Of a DNA stretch of 64,000 nt, positions 9,557 to 18,905 are shown in pieces. The position numbers and the translations under genes are program-made. The notes under the pieces are model-generated. The model searched no databases, had not been told where the DNA came from, and was given only the letters and a program-made list of their open reading frames with translations. The stretch's first letter is position 1. Each line of letters begins with the position of its first letter. The DNA comes from Pseudomonas linyingensis (lineage in GTDB: Bacteria > Pseudomonadota > Gammaproteobacteria > Pseudomonadales > Pseudomonadaceae): contig NZ_FNZE01000004.1 in NCBI RefSeq assembly GCF_900109175.1, forward strand, positions 269,818 to 333,817, written 5' to 3'.

Positions 9557-10036
9557 GTGATCGATCCCGATGGTTTCCGACCCAATGTCGGCATCATCCT
9601 GGCCAATGAGGTCGGCCAGGTGATGTGGGCACGGCGCATCAATCAGGACGCCTGGCAGTTCCCCCAGGGCGGGATCAACCCGCAGGAATCGCCGGAAGAT
9701 GCGCTGTTTCGCGAATTGAACGAAGAAGTCGGCCTCGAGCCCGAGGATGTGCGCATTCTCGCCTGCACGCGTGGCTGGTTGCGCTATCGTTTGCCGCAAC
9801 GCCTGGTGCGTACCCACAGCCAGCCGCTGTGCATCGGCCAGAAGCAGAAGTGGTTCCTGCTGCGCCTGACCGGCGACGAGCAGCGGGTGCGCATGGACCT
9901 GACCGCCAAGCCGGAGTTCGACGGCTGGCGCTGGGTCAGTTACTGGTACCCTCTGGGCCAGGTGGTGTCCTTCAAGCGCGAGGTTTACCGCCGCGCCCTG
10001 AGGGAACTGGCCCCGCGCCTGCCGATCCGCGACTGA
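9557..10036 (+). CDS. rppH: RNA pyrophosphohydrolase (Nudix)
   Basis: Removes pyrophosphate from 5'-triphosphorylated RNAs and so triggers RNase E decay. The protein is 159 residues with a complete Nudix box, starting [16 protein letters not shown] and continuing LNEEVGL. The GTG at 9557, behind GAGGTA, gives the family N-terminus [15 protein letters not shown]; the upstream ATG would add 26 unrelated residues. It lies 52 bases before ptsP, the conserved rppH-ptsP pair. Confidence 0.95.
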   Translation: MIDPDGFRPNVGIILANEVGQVMWARRINQDAWQFPQGGINPQESPEDALFRELNEEVGLEPEDVRILACTRGWLRYRLPQRLVRTHSQPLCIGQKQKWFLLRLTGDEQRVRMDLTAKPEFDGWRWVSYWYPLGQVVSFKREVYRRALRELAPRLPIRD

Positions 10037-10088
10037 CCACCCAACAGACTGCACCCGACCGACCTATAGGAGCGCCGCCCCTTTGACC

Positions 10089-12368
10089 ATGCTCCACACG
10101 CTGCGCAAGATCATCCAGGAGGTCAACTCCGCCCGGGATCTGGACACCGCCCTGACGATCATCGTCGAGCGCGTGCGCGCGGCCATGGGTACCCAGGTCT
10201 GCTCGGTCTACCTGCTCGACCCGCAGAGCAACCGCTTCGTGCTGATGGCCACCGAGGGCCTCAACAAGGGCTCCATCGGCCAGGTCAGCATGGCGCCCAG
10301 CGAGGGTCTTGTCGGCCTGGTCGGCACCCGCGAGGAGCCGCTCAACCTCGAGGACGCTTCCAGTCACCCGCGCTTCCGCTACTTCGCCGAGACCGGCGAG
10401 GAGCGTTACGCCTCCTTCCTCGGCGCACCGATCATCCACCACCGTCGGGTGATGGGCGTGCTGGTGGTGCAGCAGAAGGAGCGTCGCCAGTTCGACGAGG
10501 GCGAGGAAGCCTTCCTGGTGACCATGAGCGCCCAGCTCGCCGGGGTCATCGCCCACGCCGAGGCCACCGGCTCGATCCGCGGCCTTGGCAAGCAGGGCAA
10601 GGCCACGCCGGACACCCGCTTCATCGGCGTGCCCGGCTCGCCCGGCGTGGCCCTGGGCACCGGCGTGGTGGTGCTGCCGCCGGCCGACCTTGACGTGGTG
10701 CCGGACCGCGCGATCGACGATATCGATGGCGAGATCGCCTACTTCTACAACGCCCTCGAGGCGGTACGCGCCGACATCCATGCGCTGTCCGCGCGCCTGG
10801 CCAGCCAGCTGCGCCAGGAAGAACGCGCGCTGTTCGACGTCTACCTGATGATGCTCGACGACGCCTCGATCGGCGGCGAAGTGGTCAAGGTGATCGAGAC
10901 CGGCCAGTGGGCCCAGGGTGCCCTGCGCCAGGTGGTCAACGGCCACGTGCAGCGCTTCGAGCTGATGGACGACGCCTACCTCAGCGAGCGCGCTTCGGAC
11001 GTGCGCGACATCGGCCGGCGCCTGCTCGCCTGCCTGCAGCAGGCCCGCCAGCAGAAGCTGGTCTACCCGGACAACACCATCCTGGTCAGCGAGGAGCTGT
11101 CGCCGGCGATGCTCGGCGAGGTGCCGCCCGGCAAGCTGCTCGGCCTGGTCTCGGTGACCGGCTCGAGCAACTCCCACGTCGCCATTCTCGCCCGCGCCAT
11201 GGGCATCCCCACGGTGATGGGCGCGGTCGACCTGCCCTACGCCATGCTCGACGGCATTGAGCTGATCGTCGACGGCTACCGCGGCGACGTGTTCACCAAC
11301 CCCTCGCCCGGCCTGCGCCGCCAGTTCGCCGAGATCGCCGAGGAGGAGCGCCAGCTCAACCTCGGCCTCGACGCCCTGCGCGGCCTGCCCTGCGAGACCA
11401 CCGACGGCCACCGCATGCCGCTGTGGGTCAACACCGGGCTGTTCGCCGATATCGCCCGCGCCCAGGAGCGCGGCGCCGAGGGCGTCGGCCTGTACCGCAG
11501 CGAAGTGCCGTTCATGACCAACGAGCGCTTCCCCAGCGAGAAGGAGCAGGTGGCGATCTACCGCACCCAGCTGCAGGCCTTCCATCCGCTGCCGGTGACC
11601 ATGCGCACCCTCGACATCGGCGGCGACAAGGCGCTGTCGTACTTCCCTATCAAGGAAGACAACCCGTTCCTCGGCTGGCGCGGCATCCGCGTGACCCTCG
11701 ACCATCCGGAAATCTTCCTGGTCCAGGCGCGCGCCATGCTCAAGGCCAGCGAGGGGCTCAACAACCTGCGCATCTTGCTGCCGATGATCAGCGGTCTGCC
11801 CGAGCTGGAAGAGGCGCAGCGCCTGCTGCACCGCGCCTGGAGCGAGGTGCGCGAGGAAGGCGTCGACGTGCCGATGCCGCCGGTCGGAGTGATGATCGAG
11901 ATTCCCGCCGCGGTGTTCCAGACCCGCGAATTGGCCCGCCAGGTCGACTTCCTGTCGGTCGGTTCCAACGACCTGACCCAGTACCTACTCGCCGTGGACC
12001 GCAACAATCCGCGGGTGGCCAACCTCTACGACTACCTGCACCCGTCGATCCTCCAAGCCCTCAAGCGCGTGGTGAGCGACGCCCACCACGTCGGCAAGCC
12101 GGTGAGCATCTGCGGCGAGATGGCTGGCGATCCGGCGGCCGCCATGCTGTTGATGGCCATGGGCTTCGACTCGCTGTCGATGAACGCCACCAACCTGCCC
12201 AAGGTCAAGTGGCTGCTGCGCCAGGTGTCGCTGCAGCAGGCCAGCGAGCTGCTCGACCTGGTCATGACCCTCGACCACGCCCCGCTGATCCACAGCACCC
12301 TGCAGCTGCACCTGCGCAACCTCGGCCTGAGCCGCATGCTCAACCCGGGCAGCAGCGTGCAGAACTGA
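10089..12368 (+). CDS. ptsP: Nitrogen PTS enzyme I (PtsP, EI-Ntr)
   Basis: Phosphoenolpyruvate-dependent kinase at the top of the PTS-Ntr cascade (PtsP to PtsO to PtsN), a regulatory rather than sugar-transporting system. The N-terminal GAF domain (about residues 1-165) is followed by the PEP-utiliser mobile domain with the phosphorylated His in GSSNSHVAILARAMG, then the PEP-binding TIM barrel (RSEVPFM, GSNDLTQY, SICGEMAGDP). The ATG at 10089 gives 759 residues, the usual Pseudomonas length; an in-frame TTG at 10083 is better spaced from the TAGGAG, so the true start could be two codons earlier. Confidence 0.95.
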   Translation: MLHTLRKIIQEVNSARDLDTALTIIVERVRAAMGTQVCSVYLLDPQSNRFVLMATEGLNKGSIGQVSMAPSEGLVGLVGTREEPLNLEDASSHPRFRYFAETGEERYASFLGAPIIHHRRVMGVLVVQQKERRQFDEGEEAFLVTMSAQLAGVIAHAEATGSIRGLGKQGKATPDTRFIGVPGSPGVALGTGVVVLPPADLDVVPDRAIDDIDGEIAYFYNALEAVRADIHALSARLASQLRQEERALFDVYLMMLDDASIGGEVVKVIETGQWAQGALRQVVNGHVQRFELMDDAYLSERASDVRDIGRRLLACLQQARQQKLVYPDNTILVSEELSPAMLGEVPPGKLLGLVSVTGSSNSHVAILARAMGIPTVMGAVDLPYAMLDGIELIVDGYRGDVFTNPSPGLRRQFAEIAEEERQLNLGLDALRGLPCETTDGHRMPLWVNTGLFADIARAQERGAEGVGLYRSEVPFMTNERFPSEKEQVAIYRTQLQAFHPLPVTMRTLDIGGDKALSYFPIKEDNPFLGWRGIRVTLDHPEIFLVQARAMLKASEGLNNLRILLPMISGLPELEEAQRLLHRAWSEVREEGVDVPMPPVGVMIEIPAAVFQTRELARQVDFLSVGSNDLTQYLLAVDRNNPRVANLYDYLHPSILQALKRVVSDAHHVGKPVSICGEMAGDPAAAMLLMAMGFDSLSMNATNLPKVKWLLRQVSLQQASELLDLVMTLDHAPLIHSTLQLHLRNLGLSRMLNPGSSVQN

Positions 12369-12453
12369 GCCGCGCCAGACCATCCCCGCAGCGCAGCCCT
12401 AGAGCCGCCGCCAGCCATCCGGTACCATGCCGCTTTGCGTGCGGGGAACGGTG

Positions 12454-13239
12454 ATGGAGTTTGTTGTCTACCTGGTGCTGGGCGCCTTTGTCGGCGTGCT
12501 GGCCGGACTGTTCGGCGTGGGCGGTGGCATGATCATCGTCCCGGCGCTGATCTTCAGCTTCACCGCCATGGGCGTCGATCCCGCGGTGATGACCCACCTG
12601 GCGGTGGGCACCTCGCTGGCCACCATCGTCTTCACCTCGATCAACTCGGTGCGCGCCCACCACAAGCGCGGCGCGGTGAACTGGCCGGTGGTGCGCTGGA
12701 TGACCCTCGGCCTGCTCGCCGGCGTCGGCCTCGGCAGCCTCACCGCCGCCAGTCTGCAGGGTGACATCCTGCAGAAGATCATCGGCACCTTCGCCATCTG
12801 CGTCGCCGCGCAGATGGCCTTCAACCTCCAGCCGAGAACCGCCCGCCCGCTGCCGGGCAAGGCCGGCCTGAGCGTCGCCGGCGGGGTGATCGGCTGGGCC
12901 TCGTCGATCTTCGGCATCGGCGGCGGCTCGCTGACCGTGCCCTTCCTCGCCTGGCGCAGCCTGACCATGCAGCAGGCGGTGGCCACCTCGGCAGCCTGCG
13001 GCATGCCGATCGCCCTGGCCGGCGCGCTGGGCTTCATGCTCACCGGCTGGAGCCAGCAGGCGCAGCTGCCGGCGTGGAGCGTCGGCTTCGTCTACCTGCC
13101 GGCGCTGGTCGGCATCGCCGCCACCTCGATGCTGTCCGCTCGCCTCGGCGTGCACCTGGCGCACCGGCTGCCGGCGCACATCCTCAAGCGCCTGTTCGCC
13201 CTGCTGATGCTCGGCGTCGGCCTGAACTTCCTGCTCTGA
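12454..13239 (+). CDS. TauE/SafE family sulfite-exporter-like permease
   Basis: 261 residues and about eight hydrophobic helices. There are two related halves, each opening with a glycine-rich [13 protein letters not shown] or [12 protein letters not shown] signature, diagnostic of TauE/SafE (formerly DUF81) transporters, which move sulfite, sulfoacetate or other organic anions. The start [11 protein letters not shown] is preceded by GGGGA. It lies between ptsP and lgt as in P. aeruginosa. The substrate is unknown. Confidence 0.88.
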   Translation: MEFVVYLVLGAFVGVLAGLFGVGGGMIIVPALIFSFTAMGVDPAVMTHLAVGTSLATIVFTSINSVRAHHKRGAVNWPVVRWMTLGLLAGVGLGSLTAASLQGDILQKIIGTFAICVAAQMAFNLQPRTARPLPGKAGLSVAGGVIGWASSIFGIGGGSLTVPFLAWRSLTMQQAVATSAACGMPIALAGALGFMLTGWSQQAQLPAWSVGFVYLPALVGIAATSMLSARLGVHLAHRLPAHILKRLFALLMLGVGLNFLL

Positions 13240-13267
13240 CCCGAACTTCCCGTCCCGAGGAATCACC

Positions 13268-14077
13268 ATGCTGGTTTTCCCGCACATCGACCCGGTGGCC
13301 ATCGCCCTCGGCCCGCTGAAGATCCACTGGTACGGCCTGATGTACCTGGTCGGCATCGGCGGCGCCTGGCTGCTGGCCAGTCGTCGCCTGGCGCGCTTCG
13401 ACGCCGCCTGGACCCGCGACACGCTGTCCGACCTGGTGTTCTGGGTGGCCTGCGGGGTGATCCTCGGCGGGCGCTTCGGCTACGTGGTGTTCTACAACTT
13501 CGAACAGTTCCTCGCCGATCCGCTGTGGCTGCTGCGCATCTGGGAAGGCGGCATGTCGTTCCACGGCGGCCTGCTCGGCGTGATGCTGGCGGTGTGGTGG
13601 TTCGGCCGGCGCACCGGCAAGAGCTTCTTCCAGCTGATGGACTTCATCGCCCCGCTGGTGCCGCTGGGCCTGGGCGCCGGACGGATCGGCAACTTCATCA
13701 ACGCCGAACTGTGGGGCAAGCCGAGCGACCTGCCGTGGGCCATGGTCTTCCCGGCGTGGAGCGATCCCCAGCAGCTGGCGCGCCACCCCTCGCAGCTGTA
13801 CCAGTTCGCCCTCGAGGGCGTGGCGCTGTTCGCCATCCTCTGGCTGTACTCGCGCAAGCCGCGCCCGACCATGGCGGTGTCCGGCCTGTTCGCCGCCTGC
13901 TACGGCGTGTTCCGCTTCCTGGTCGAATTCGTCCGCGTGCCCGACGCCCAGCTCGGCTACCTGGCCGGCGGCTGGCTGACCATGGGCCAGCTGCTCAGCC
14001 TGCCGATGATCCTCGGCGGCCTGGGGCTGATGGTTTACGCTTACCGCCGCGCCGCCCACTCCGCAGTTGCCCGATGA
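13268..14077 (+). CDS. lgt: Prolipoprotein diacylglyceryl transferase
   Basis: Transfers diacylglycerol from phosphatidylglycerol to the lipobox Cys of prolipoproteins in the inner membrane. The 269-residue protein has seven hydrophobic segments, the essential HGGLLG motif (in [13 protein letters not shown]) and the Lgt signature [13 protein letters not shown]. It is followed 10 bases later by thyA, a classic lgt-thyA pair. Confidence 0.97.
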   Translation: MLVFPHIDPVAIALGPLKIHWYGLMYLVGIGGAWLLASRRLARFDAAWTRDTLSDLVFWVACGVILGGRFGYVVFYNFEQFLADPLWLLRIWEGGMSFHGGLLGVMLAVWWFGRRTGKSFFQLMDFIAPLVPLGLGAGRIGNFINAELWGKPSDLPWAMVFPAWSDPQQLARHPSQLYQFALEGVALFAILWLYSRKPRPTMAVSGLFAACYGVFRFLVEFVRVPDAQLGYLAGGWLTMGQLLSLPMILGGLGLMVYAYRRAAHSAVAR

Positions 14078-14087
14078 GAGCCGCCCG

Positions 14088-14882
14088 ATGAAACAGTACC
14101 TCGACCTGATGCGCCTGGTGCGCGAGACCGGCACCTTCAAGGCCGACCGCACCGGCACCGGCACCTACAGCGTGTTCGGCCACCAGATGCGCTTCGACCT
14201 GGCTGCCGGCTTCCCGCTGGTCACCACCAAGAAGTGTCACCTGAAATCGATCATCCACGAGCTGCTGTGGTTCCTCCAGGGCGACACCAACATCAAGTAC
14301 CTGCAGGATAACGGCGTGCGCATCTGGGACGAGTGGGCCGACGCCAACGGCGACCTCGGCCCGGTGTACGGCTACCAGTGGCGCAACTGGCCGGCGCCCA
14401 ACGGCGAGTCGATCGACCAGATCGCCAAGCTGATCGCGATGATCAAGAGCAACCCCGATTCGCGCCGGTTGATCGTCTCGGCGTGGAACCCGGCACTGGT
14501 CGAGCAGATGGCTCTGCCGCCGTGCCATGCGCTGTTCCAGTTCTACGTCGCCGACGGCAAGCTTTCCTGCCAGCTGTACCAGCGCTCGGCCGACATCTTC
14601 CTCGGCGTGCCGTTCAACATCGCCAGCTACGCGCTGCTGACCCTGATGGTCGCCCAGGTCTGCGATCTGGCGCCGGGCGAGTTCATCTGGACCGGCGGCG
14701 ACTGCCACCTGTACAGCAACCACCTGGAGCAGACCGACCTGCAGCTGTCGCGCCAGCCCCTGCCGCTGCCGACCATGAAGCTCAACCCGGAAGTGAAGGA
14801 CCTGTTCGCCTTCCGCTTCGAGGACTTCGAACTGGTCGGCTACCAGGCCCACCCGCACATCAAGGCGGACGTCGCGGTCTGA
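14088..14882 (+). CDS. thyA: Thymidylate synthase
   Basis: Methylates dUMP to dTMP with methylene-tetrahydrofolate. The protein is 264 residues, exactly the E. coli length, with the catalytic Cys at residue 146 in [12 protein letters not shown] and the dUMP-binding [15 protein letters not shown] segment. The ATG at 14088 gives [10 protein letters not shown]; the upstream ATG lies within the end of lgt and adds seven residues. The catabolic genes start immediately downstream on the other strand. Confidence 0.98.
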   Translation: MKQYLDLMRLVRETGTFKADRTGTGTYSVFGHQMRFDLAAGFPLVTTKKCHLKSIIHELLWFLQGDTNIKYLQDNGVRIWDEWADANGDLGPVYGYQWRNWPAPNGESIDQIAKLIAMIKSNPDSRRLIVSAWNPALVEQMALPPCHALFQFYVADGKLSCQLYQRSADIFLGVPFNIASYALLTLMVAQVCDLAPGEFIWTGGDCHLYSNHLEQTDLQLSRQPLPLPTMKLNPEVKDLFAFRFEDFELVGYQAHPHIKADVAV

Positions 14883-14907
14883 CACAGTCCCGGCCCGGCC
14901 CGGCGCC

Positions 14908-15444
14908 TCACGCCGCCGCCGCGCGACTGGCCGCCCAGTGGCGGCCCACCTGCCAGGCGCTGGCCAGCGCCAGCAACAGCAGGCAGGGCACGATCAGCAG
15001 CAGCGGGATCCACAGCGGAATCGACAGCAGGATGGAAACGTCGCCGTAGCGGAAGTTGTCCCAGGCCTGCAGGCTGGTGCGCCAGGCCAGCAGCAGCGCC
15101 GCCAGCAGGCACAATAGGTGGGCGAAGGCATCCAGTAGATGCTGCCCCCGCGCAGGCAGCTGCAGGGTGAAGGACTCGACGCGGATGTGCTTGCCGTGCA
15201 GTTCGCACAAGGGCAGAAAGGCGGCGACCGCCACCGCCATGCCGATCTCCATCAGCTCGATGTCGCCCTGCAGCGGGGCGGCAAACAGCTTGCGGCCGAG
15301 CAGCGAAGCCAGCGACAGGCCCATCAGCAGCAGCAGGATCAGCCCCCCGGCCAGCGCCAGGCCCTCGCAGCCCCACGCCAGCAGGCGCCCCACGACGCCG
15401 CTTGGCGCGTCGCTGCCGTCCGTGAAGGATGACGACTCGTTCAT
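14908..15444 (-). CDS. dctQ: TRAP transporter small permease (DctQ), second copy
   Basis: 178 residues with four hydrophobic helices, a TRAP DctQ subunit. It is clearly paralogous to the DctQ at 16965-17495. Shared stretches include LGRVLF/VGRLLA, GDIELMEMG/GDIELMEIG, FLPLCEL, HLLCLLAALxLAWRT and LLSIPLWIPLLLIVP; I judge well over half the residues identical. It is the last gene of the TRAP block, separated from dctM by 201 bases that include a weak hairpin (15598-15621). It has no dctM partner of its own, so it is either a second usable small subunit or the remnant of a duplicated TRAP operon. Confidence 0.9.
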   Translation of the reverse strand: MNESSSFTDGSDAPSGVVGRLLAWGCEGLALAGGLILLLLMGLSLASLLGRKLFAAPLQGDIELMEIGMAVAVAAFLPLCELHGKHIRVESFTLQLPARGQHLLDAFAHLLCLLAALLLAWRTSLQAWDNFRYGDVSILLSIPLWIPLLLIVPCLLLLALASAWQVGRHWAASRAAAA

Positions 15445-15645
15445 CGACGGTTACCGGCTTCCCGCACCGCGCAATCCACTGCCCGCCTGCCGGGCATGGC
15501 CAGTCGCGTGCATCGATCCAGTATGGACCCGCGCCGCCGCGGCCGTCGGCCTGGCCTGACTGACCACACGCCACAACCACAGCTCTCCATCACCCAACCC
15601 GCCGCGCCGGGGCACGGCGGGAGGGGCGTTACGCCACCAGCCGAC

Positions 15646-16968
15646 TCAGAGGGCCAGCAGCCACAGGCAGATGCCGGGGAACAGCGCCAGCAGGACGATG
15701 CGCAGCAGGTCCGAGATCAGGAACGGCACCACGCCGCGGGCGGTTTCCATGAACGGCACATCGGCCGCGGCGCGCTGGACGATGAACAGGTTCATCCCCA
15801 GCGGCGGGGTGATCAGGCCGATCTCCACCACCATCAGCGCCAGGATGCCGAACCAGATCGACTTCGAGGACTCGTCCAGACCGAAGAAATCCAGGCCCAT
15901 GATCATCGGATAGAAGATCGGGATGGTCAGCAGGATCATCGCCAGCGAGTCCATCACGCAACCGAGGATCAGGTAGGTCACCAGGATGGCGAGCAGTACC
16001 AGCATCGGCGCCATGCCGCTGTTCTTCACCCACTCGGCCAGTTCGGTGGGCATCTGGGTCAGCGCCAGACCGGAGTTGAGCAGGTCGGCGCCGAGCAGCA
16101 CGAGGAAGATCATCGCGGTGGTTTCCGCGGTGCCGAGCAGGCTGGTGCGGATGCCTTCCCAGCGCATGCCGCCCTGGATCACCGCAAGGATGCCGCAGGC
16201 CGCGGCGCCGATCGAGGCTGCCTCGGTGGGGTTGGACCAGCCACCGTAGATGCCGACGATCACCACCACGAACACGCCGATCACCGGCAGCACATTGACG
16301 AAGGCCTTGAGGCGCTCGACCGTGCTGGCCTTGGCCTGCTCGTGGTCGTGACCGCCCTCGCGGCCGACCATGATGCGCAGCACGACCATGTAGCCGATGG
16401 CGGCGAGGATGCCGGGAATCACCGCGGCGACGAACAGCTTGGCGATCGACTCCTGGGTCAGCACCGCATAGATGATCAGCGGCACCGACGGCGGAATCAG
16501 GATGCCCAGGGTGCCGCCGGCCGCCACGGTGGCGGTGGCCAGGCGGCCGGAGTAGTTGTGCCGGCGCAGTTCCGGCAGGGCCACGTGGCTCATGGTCGCC
16601 GCCGTGGCCAGCGAGGAGCCGCAGATCGCGCCGAAGCCGGCGCAGGCACCGATCGCCGACATGCCCAGACCACCCTTCCAGTGGCCGACGAAGGCCGCCG
16701 CGCAGCGGAAGATCGAGCGCGACAGGCCGCCGTGGGTGGCGAACTGACCCATCAGCACGAACAGCGGAATCACCGCCAGGTCGTAGTTGGACAGCCGCGA
16801 GTAGGTCAGGTTGTTGAGGGTGAACAGCAGCGAGGAGAAATCACCGTCATTGACCGCCAGGAAGCAGGCCGCGCCGCCGATCAGCATGGTGATGCCGATG
16901 TGCACGCGCAGCACCAGCAGGGTCATGGTGATGGCCAGGGCAATCAGGCCGAGACTCAGACCGCTCAT
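15646..16968 (-). CDS. dctM: TRAP transporter large permease (DctM)
   Basis: 440 residues and about 12 hydrophobic helices, the sodium-coupled translocation subunit of a TRAP transporter. It has the family segments VIPLFVLMGQFATHGG, GSSLATAATMSHVALPEL and GxLGILIPPSVPLIIYAVLTQESIAKLF. The ATG at 16968 overlaps the dctQ stop (ATGA), which fixes the start and shows translational coupling with dctQ. Confidence 0.95.
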   Translation of the reverse strand: MSGLSLGLIALAITMTLLVLRVHIGITMLIGGAACFLAVNDGDFSSLLFTLNNLTYSRLSNYDLAVIPLFVLMGQFATHGGLSRSIFRCAAAFVGHWKGGLGMSAIGACAGFGAICGSSLATAATMSHVALPELRRHNYSGRLATATVAAGGTLGILIPPSVPLIIYAVLTQESIAKLFVAAVIPGILAAIGYMVVLRIMVGREGGHDHEQAKASTVERLKAFVNVLPVIGVFVVVIVGIYGGWSNPTEAASIGAAACGILAVIQGGMRWEGIRTSLLGTAETTAMIFLVLLGADLLNSGLALTQMPTELAEWVKNSGMAPMLVLLAILVTYLILGCVMDSLAMILLTIPIFYPMIMGLDFFGLDESSKSIWFGILALMVVEIGLITPPLGMNLFIVQRAAADVPFMETARGVVPFLISDLLRIVLLALFPGICLWLLAL

Positions 16969-17495
16969 GAACGCACTCCCGGAGCAAGACAGATGAAGAT
17001 CCGGTAGGCGCTGGCCAGCGCCAGCAGGATCAGGCTGGGCACGATCAGCAGCAGCGGAATCCACAGGGGGATCGACAGCAGGGTGGAGACGTCGCCGTAC
17101 TCCAGGTTGTCGAACAGCTGCAGGCCGGTACGCCAGGCAAGGATCAGCGCGGCGAGCAGGCACAGCAGATGGCCACAGGCATCCAGACTGCGCTGCACGC
17201 CGGCGGACATCTTCATGGTGAAGGCGTCGACCTTGATGTGCGTGCCGCGCAGTTCGCACAGCGGCAGGAAGGTGGCGATCGCCACCGCCGCGCCCATCTC
17301 CATCAGCTCGATGTCACCGCGGATCGGGGTGGCGAACAGCTTGCGGCCGATGATCGAGATCAGCGACATGTTGATCAACGCCAGCAGCACCAGGCCACCG
17401 GCCAGGGCAAAGCCTTGGCAGGCCAGAAAAAGAACGCGGCCCAGAGGGCCGCGTTGCAGTTCCAGGCCGCCTTCGAAGGAAAGCGACTCGGACAT
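16965..17495 (-). CDS. dctQ: TRAP transporter small permease (DctQ), first copy
   Basis: 176 residues with four hydrophobic segments in DctQ layout (GFALAGGLVLLALINMSL, GAAVAIATFLPLCEL, LLCLLAALILAWRT, LLSIPLWIPLLLIVP). It lies 6 bases after dctP and overlaps dctM by 4 bases, so this is the copy embedded in the standard P-Q-M operon. Confidence 0.94.
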   Translation of the reverse strand: MSESLSFEGGLELQRGPLGRVLFLACQGFALAGGLVLLALINMSLISIIGRKLFATPIRGDIELMEMGAAVAIATFLPLCELRGTHIKVDAFTMKMSAGVQRSLDACGHLLCLLAALILAWRTGLQLFDNLEYGDVSTLLSIPLWIPLLLIVPSLILLALASAYRIFICLAPGVRS

Positions 17496-17501
17496 GATGA
17501 A

Positions 17502-18545
17502 TTACCGGGCCTGGGCCTGAGCCTGCTTCTGGGTCGCGGCGATCTCGCGCACACCCTGCAGCAGGACAGCGCCGTCGACGCCCTTGGCGGCGACTTCCTT
17601 GACCCAGTTCTGCGCCACCGGCTCGGCGGCCTTCTGCATGGCGGCGTAGTTTTCCGCACTGATGTTGACGATCTGCTCGGCCGGCGTGGCCTTGATCGCG
17701 CCTTCCATGTGCTGATCCCAGACGTCGCTGATCATGTTGTTGAGCGCCGGGCCGCTGTTGCGGTCGAGGATCTCCTGGAGGTCCTTGGGCAGGCTGGCGA
17801 ACTTCTTCTCGTTCATCAGCATGGTCAGCACGGTACTGGTCAGCGACGGGGAACCGGCCGGCGGCTCGCTGTGGAAGCTGGTCACTTCGTCGACCTTGAC
17901 GTCGCGGATGGTGCTCCAGGTGAACAGCACGCCGTCGATCACGCCCTTGGACAGCGACTCGGTCATCTGCGGCGGCGGCATGCTCACCGGCGCGGCGCCG
18001 AGGGCTTCGACCAGCAGCGCGGAGGCGCGGTGGGAGGCGCGCAGCTTCATGCCGGTGAGGTCGTCGAGGCTGTCGATCGCCTTGCTGCGGGTATGGAAGC
18101 CCATGCCGCCGTCGCCGTGCATGGCCAGCACCTTGTAGCCCTTGAAGTCTTCCTGGGCGTACTGCTGGTAGAACTTCCAGATAATCGGATCGCTGTTGCG
18201 CGCGCCGTAGGGCATCAGGAACGGCTGCTCGACCGCCTCGATGCGCGGGAACTTGCCCGGCGAGTAGGACGGCGCGGTCCAGACGATGTCGGCGACGCCG
18301 TTGCGCACCATGTCGGCCAGCTTGGCCGGGGTGCCGCCGAGCTGCATGGACGGATAGATCTGGCACTGCAGACGGCCGGCGGATTCTTCCTTCAGCTTCG
18401 CGCACCAGGGCTCGAACATCTCGCGCTGCTGATAGGAGGTGGACGGCAGGAAGTGGCCGAACTTGAGGGTGTAGGTCTCGGCGGCCTGGGCGGAGGCGGC
18501 GCAAGCAACGGCGGTGACCAGGGCGGCCAGCTTGAGGCGGATCAT
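17502..18545 (-). CDS. dctP: TRAP transporter periplasmic solute-binding protein (DctP)
   Basis: 347 residues with a signal peptide (MIRLKLAALVTAVACAASAQA). The mature DctP fold shows TLKFGHFLPSTSYQQ, a GVADIVWTAPSYSPG segment, the conserved Arg region GMKLRASHR that normally pairs with a ligand carboxylate, and GVIDGVLFTW. It should capture an organic carboxylate for the DctQM permease. The neighbouring paaX gene makes an aromatic acid such as phenylacetate a plausible ligand, but nothing in the sequence proves it. It is the first gene of the operon. Confidence 0.93.
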   Translation of the reverse strand: MIRLKLAALVTAVACAASAQAAETYTLKFGHFLPSTSYQQREMFEPWCAKLKEESAGRLQCQIYPSMQLGGTPAKLADMVRNGVADIVWTAPSYSPGKFPRIEAVEQPFLMPYGARNSDPIIWKFYQQYAQEDFKGYKVLAMHGDGGMGFHTRSKAIDSLDDLTGMKLRASHRASALLVEALGAAPVSMPPPQMTESLSKGVIDGVLFTWSTIRDVKVDEVTSFHSEPPAGSPSLTSTVLTMLMNEKKFASLPKDLQEILDRNSGPALNNMISDVWDQHMEGAIKATPAEQIVNISAENYAAMQKAAEPVAQNWVKEVAAKGVDGAVLLQGVREIAATQKQAQAQAR

Positions 18546-18905
18546 GGGGTGCTCCCGAATTATTCTTGTATCGGCTTGTTGGGCTTTGGGGGCTCTGGCT
18601 GCATGCGCTGCTGCCACAGGCAGTCAGGCAAAGCCGCACACGCCGAGCATACTCAAAAAGAGATACAGAGCAACAAGAAAAAAGTCTATTTGAGTATCCC
18701 TTTCGCTTATGGCCAGCGCCTCCAGGCAGGCCAGCCAGACCGCGGACAGCACGCAAACCGCCTTAAAACCGTTGCCGTAGAGCGATTTACGGGCAAAGTG
18801 CGGCCGCGCCGAGCGACCGCCAAGCGATACAAAAAATATAACCGGAAGCTGTTTAACGAATAAACAATCTGGGCGCGCGACCCGCCGCCGGCCGCGGGCA
18901 GGCCG
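18546..18905 (-). promoter_or_regulatory. TRAP operon upstream region with TGTATC motifs and an inverted repeat
   Basis: This 360-base AT-rich gap lies between the paaX stop and the dctP start, with no gene. It carries TGTATC/GATACA at 18567-18572, 18662-18667 and 18826-18831, a motif also present at the paaF, paaN and paaA promoters. An inverted repeat ATACTCAAA (18649-18657) / TTTGAGTAT (18689-18697) is also visible. The first motif shares TTCTTGTATC exactly with the paaN-paaF intergenic region. I infer a regulator-controlled promoter for the transporter; the -35/-10 boxes are not clear. Confidence 0.5.

Noticed and set aside
15445-15645. A further gene between dctM and the second dctQ
   Set aside because: No frame with a ribosome site or recognisable protein; only a weak hairpin is visible. 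The gap may be duplication debris.
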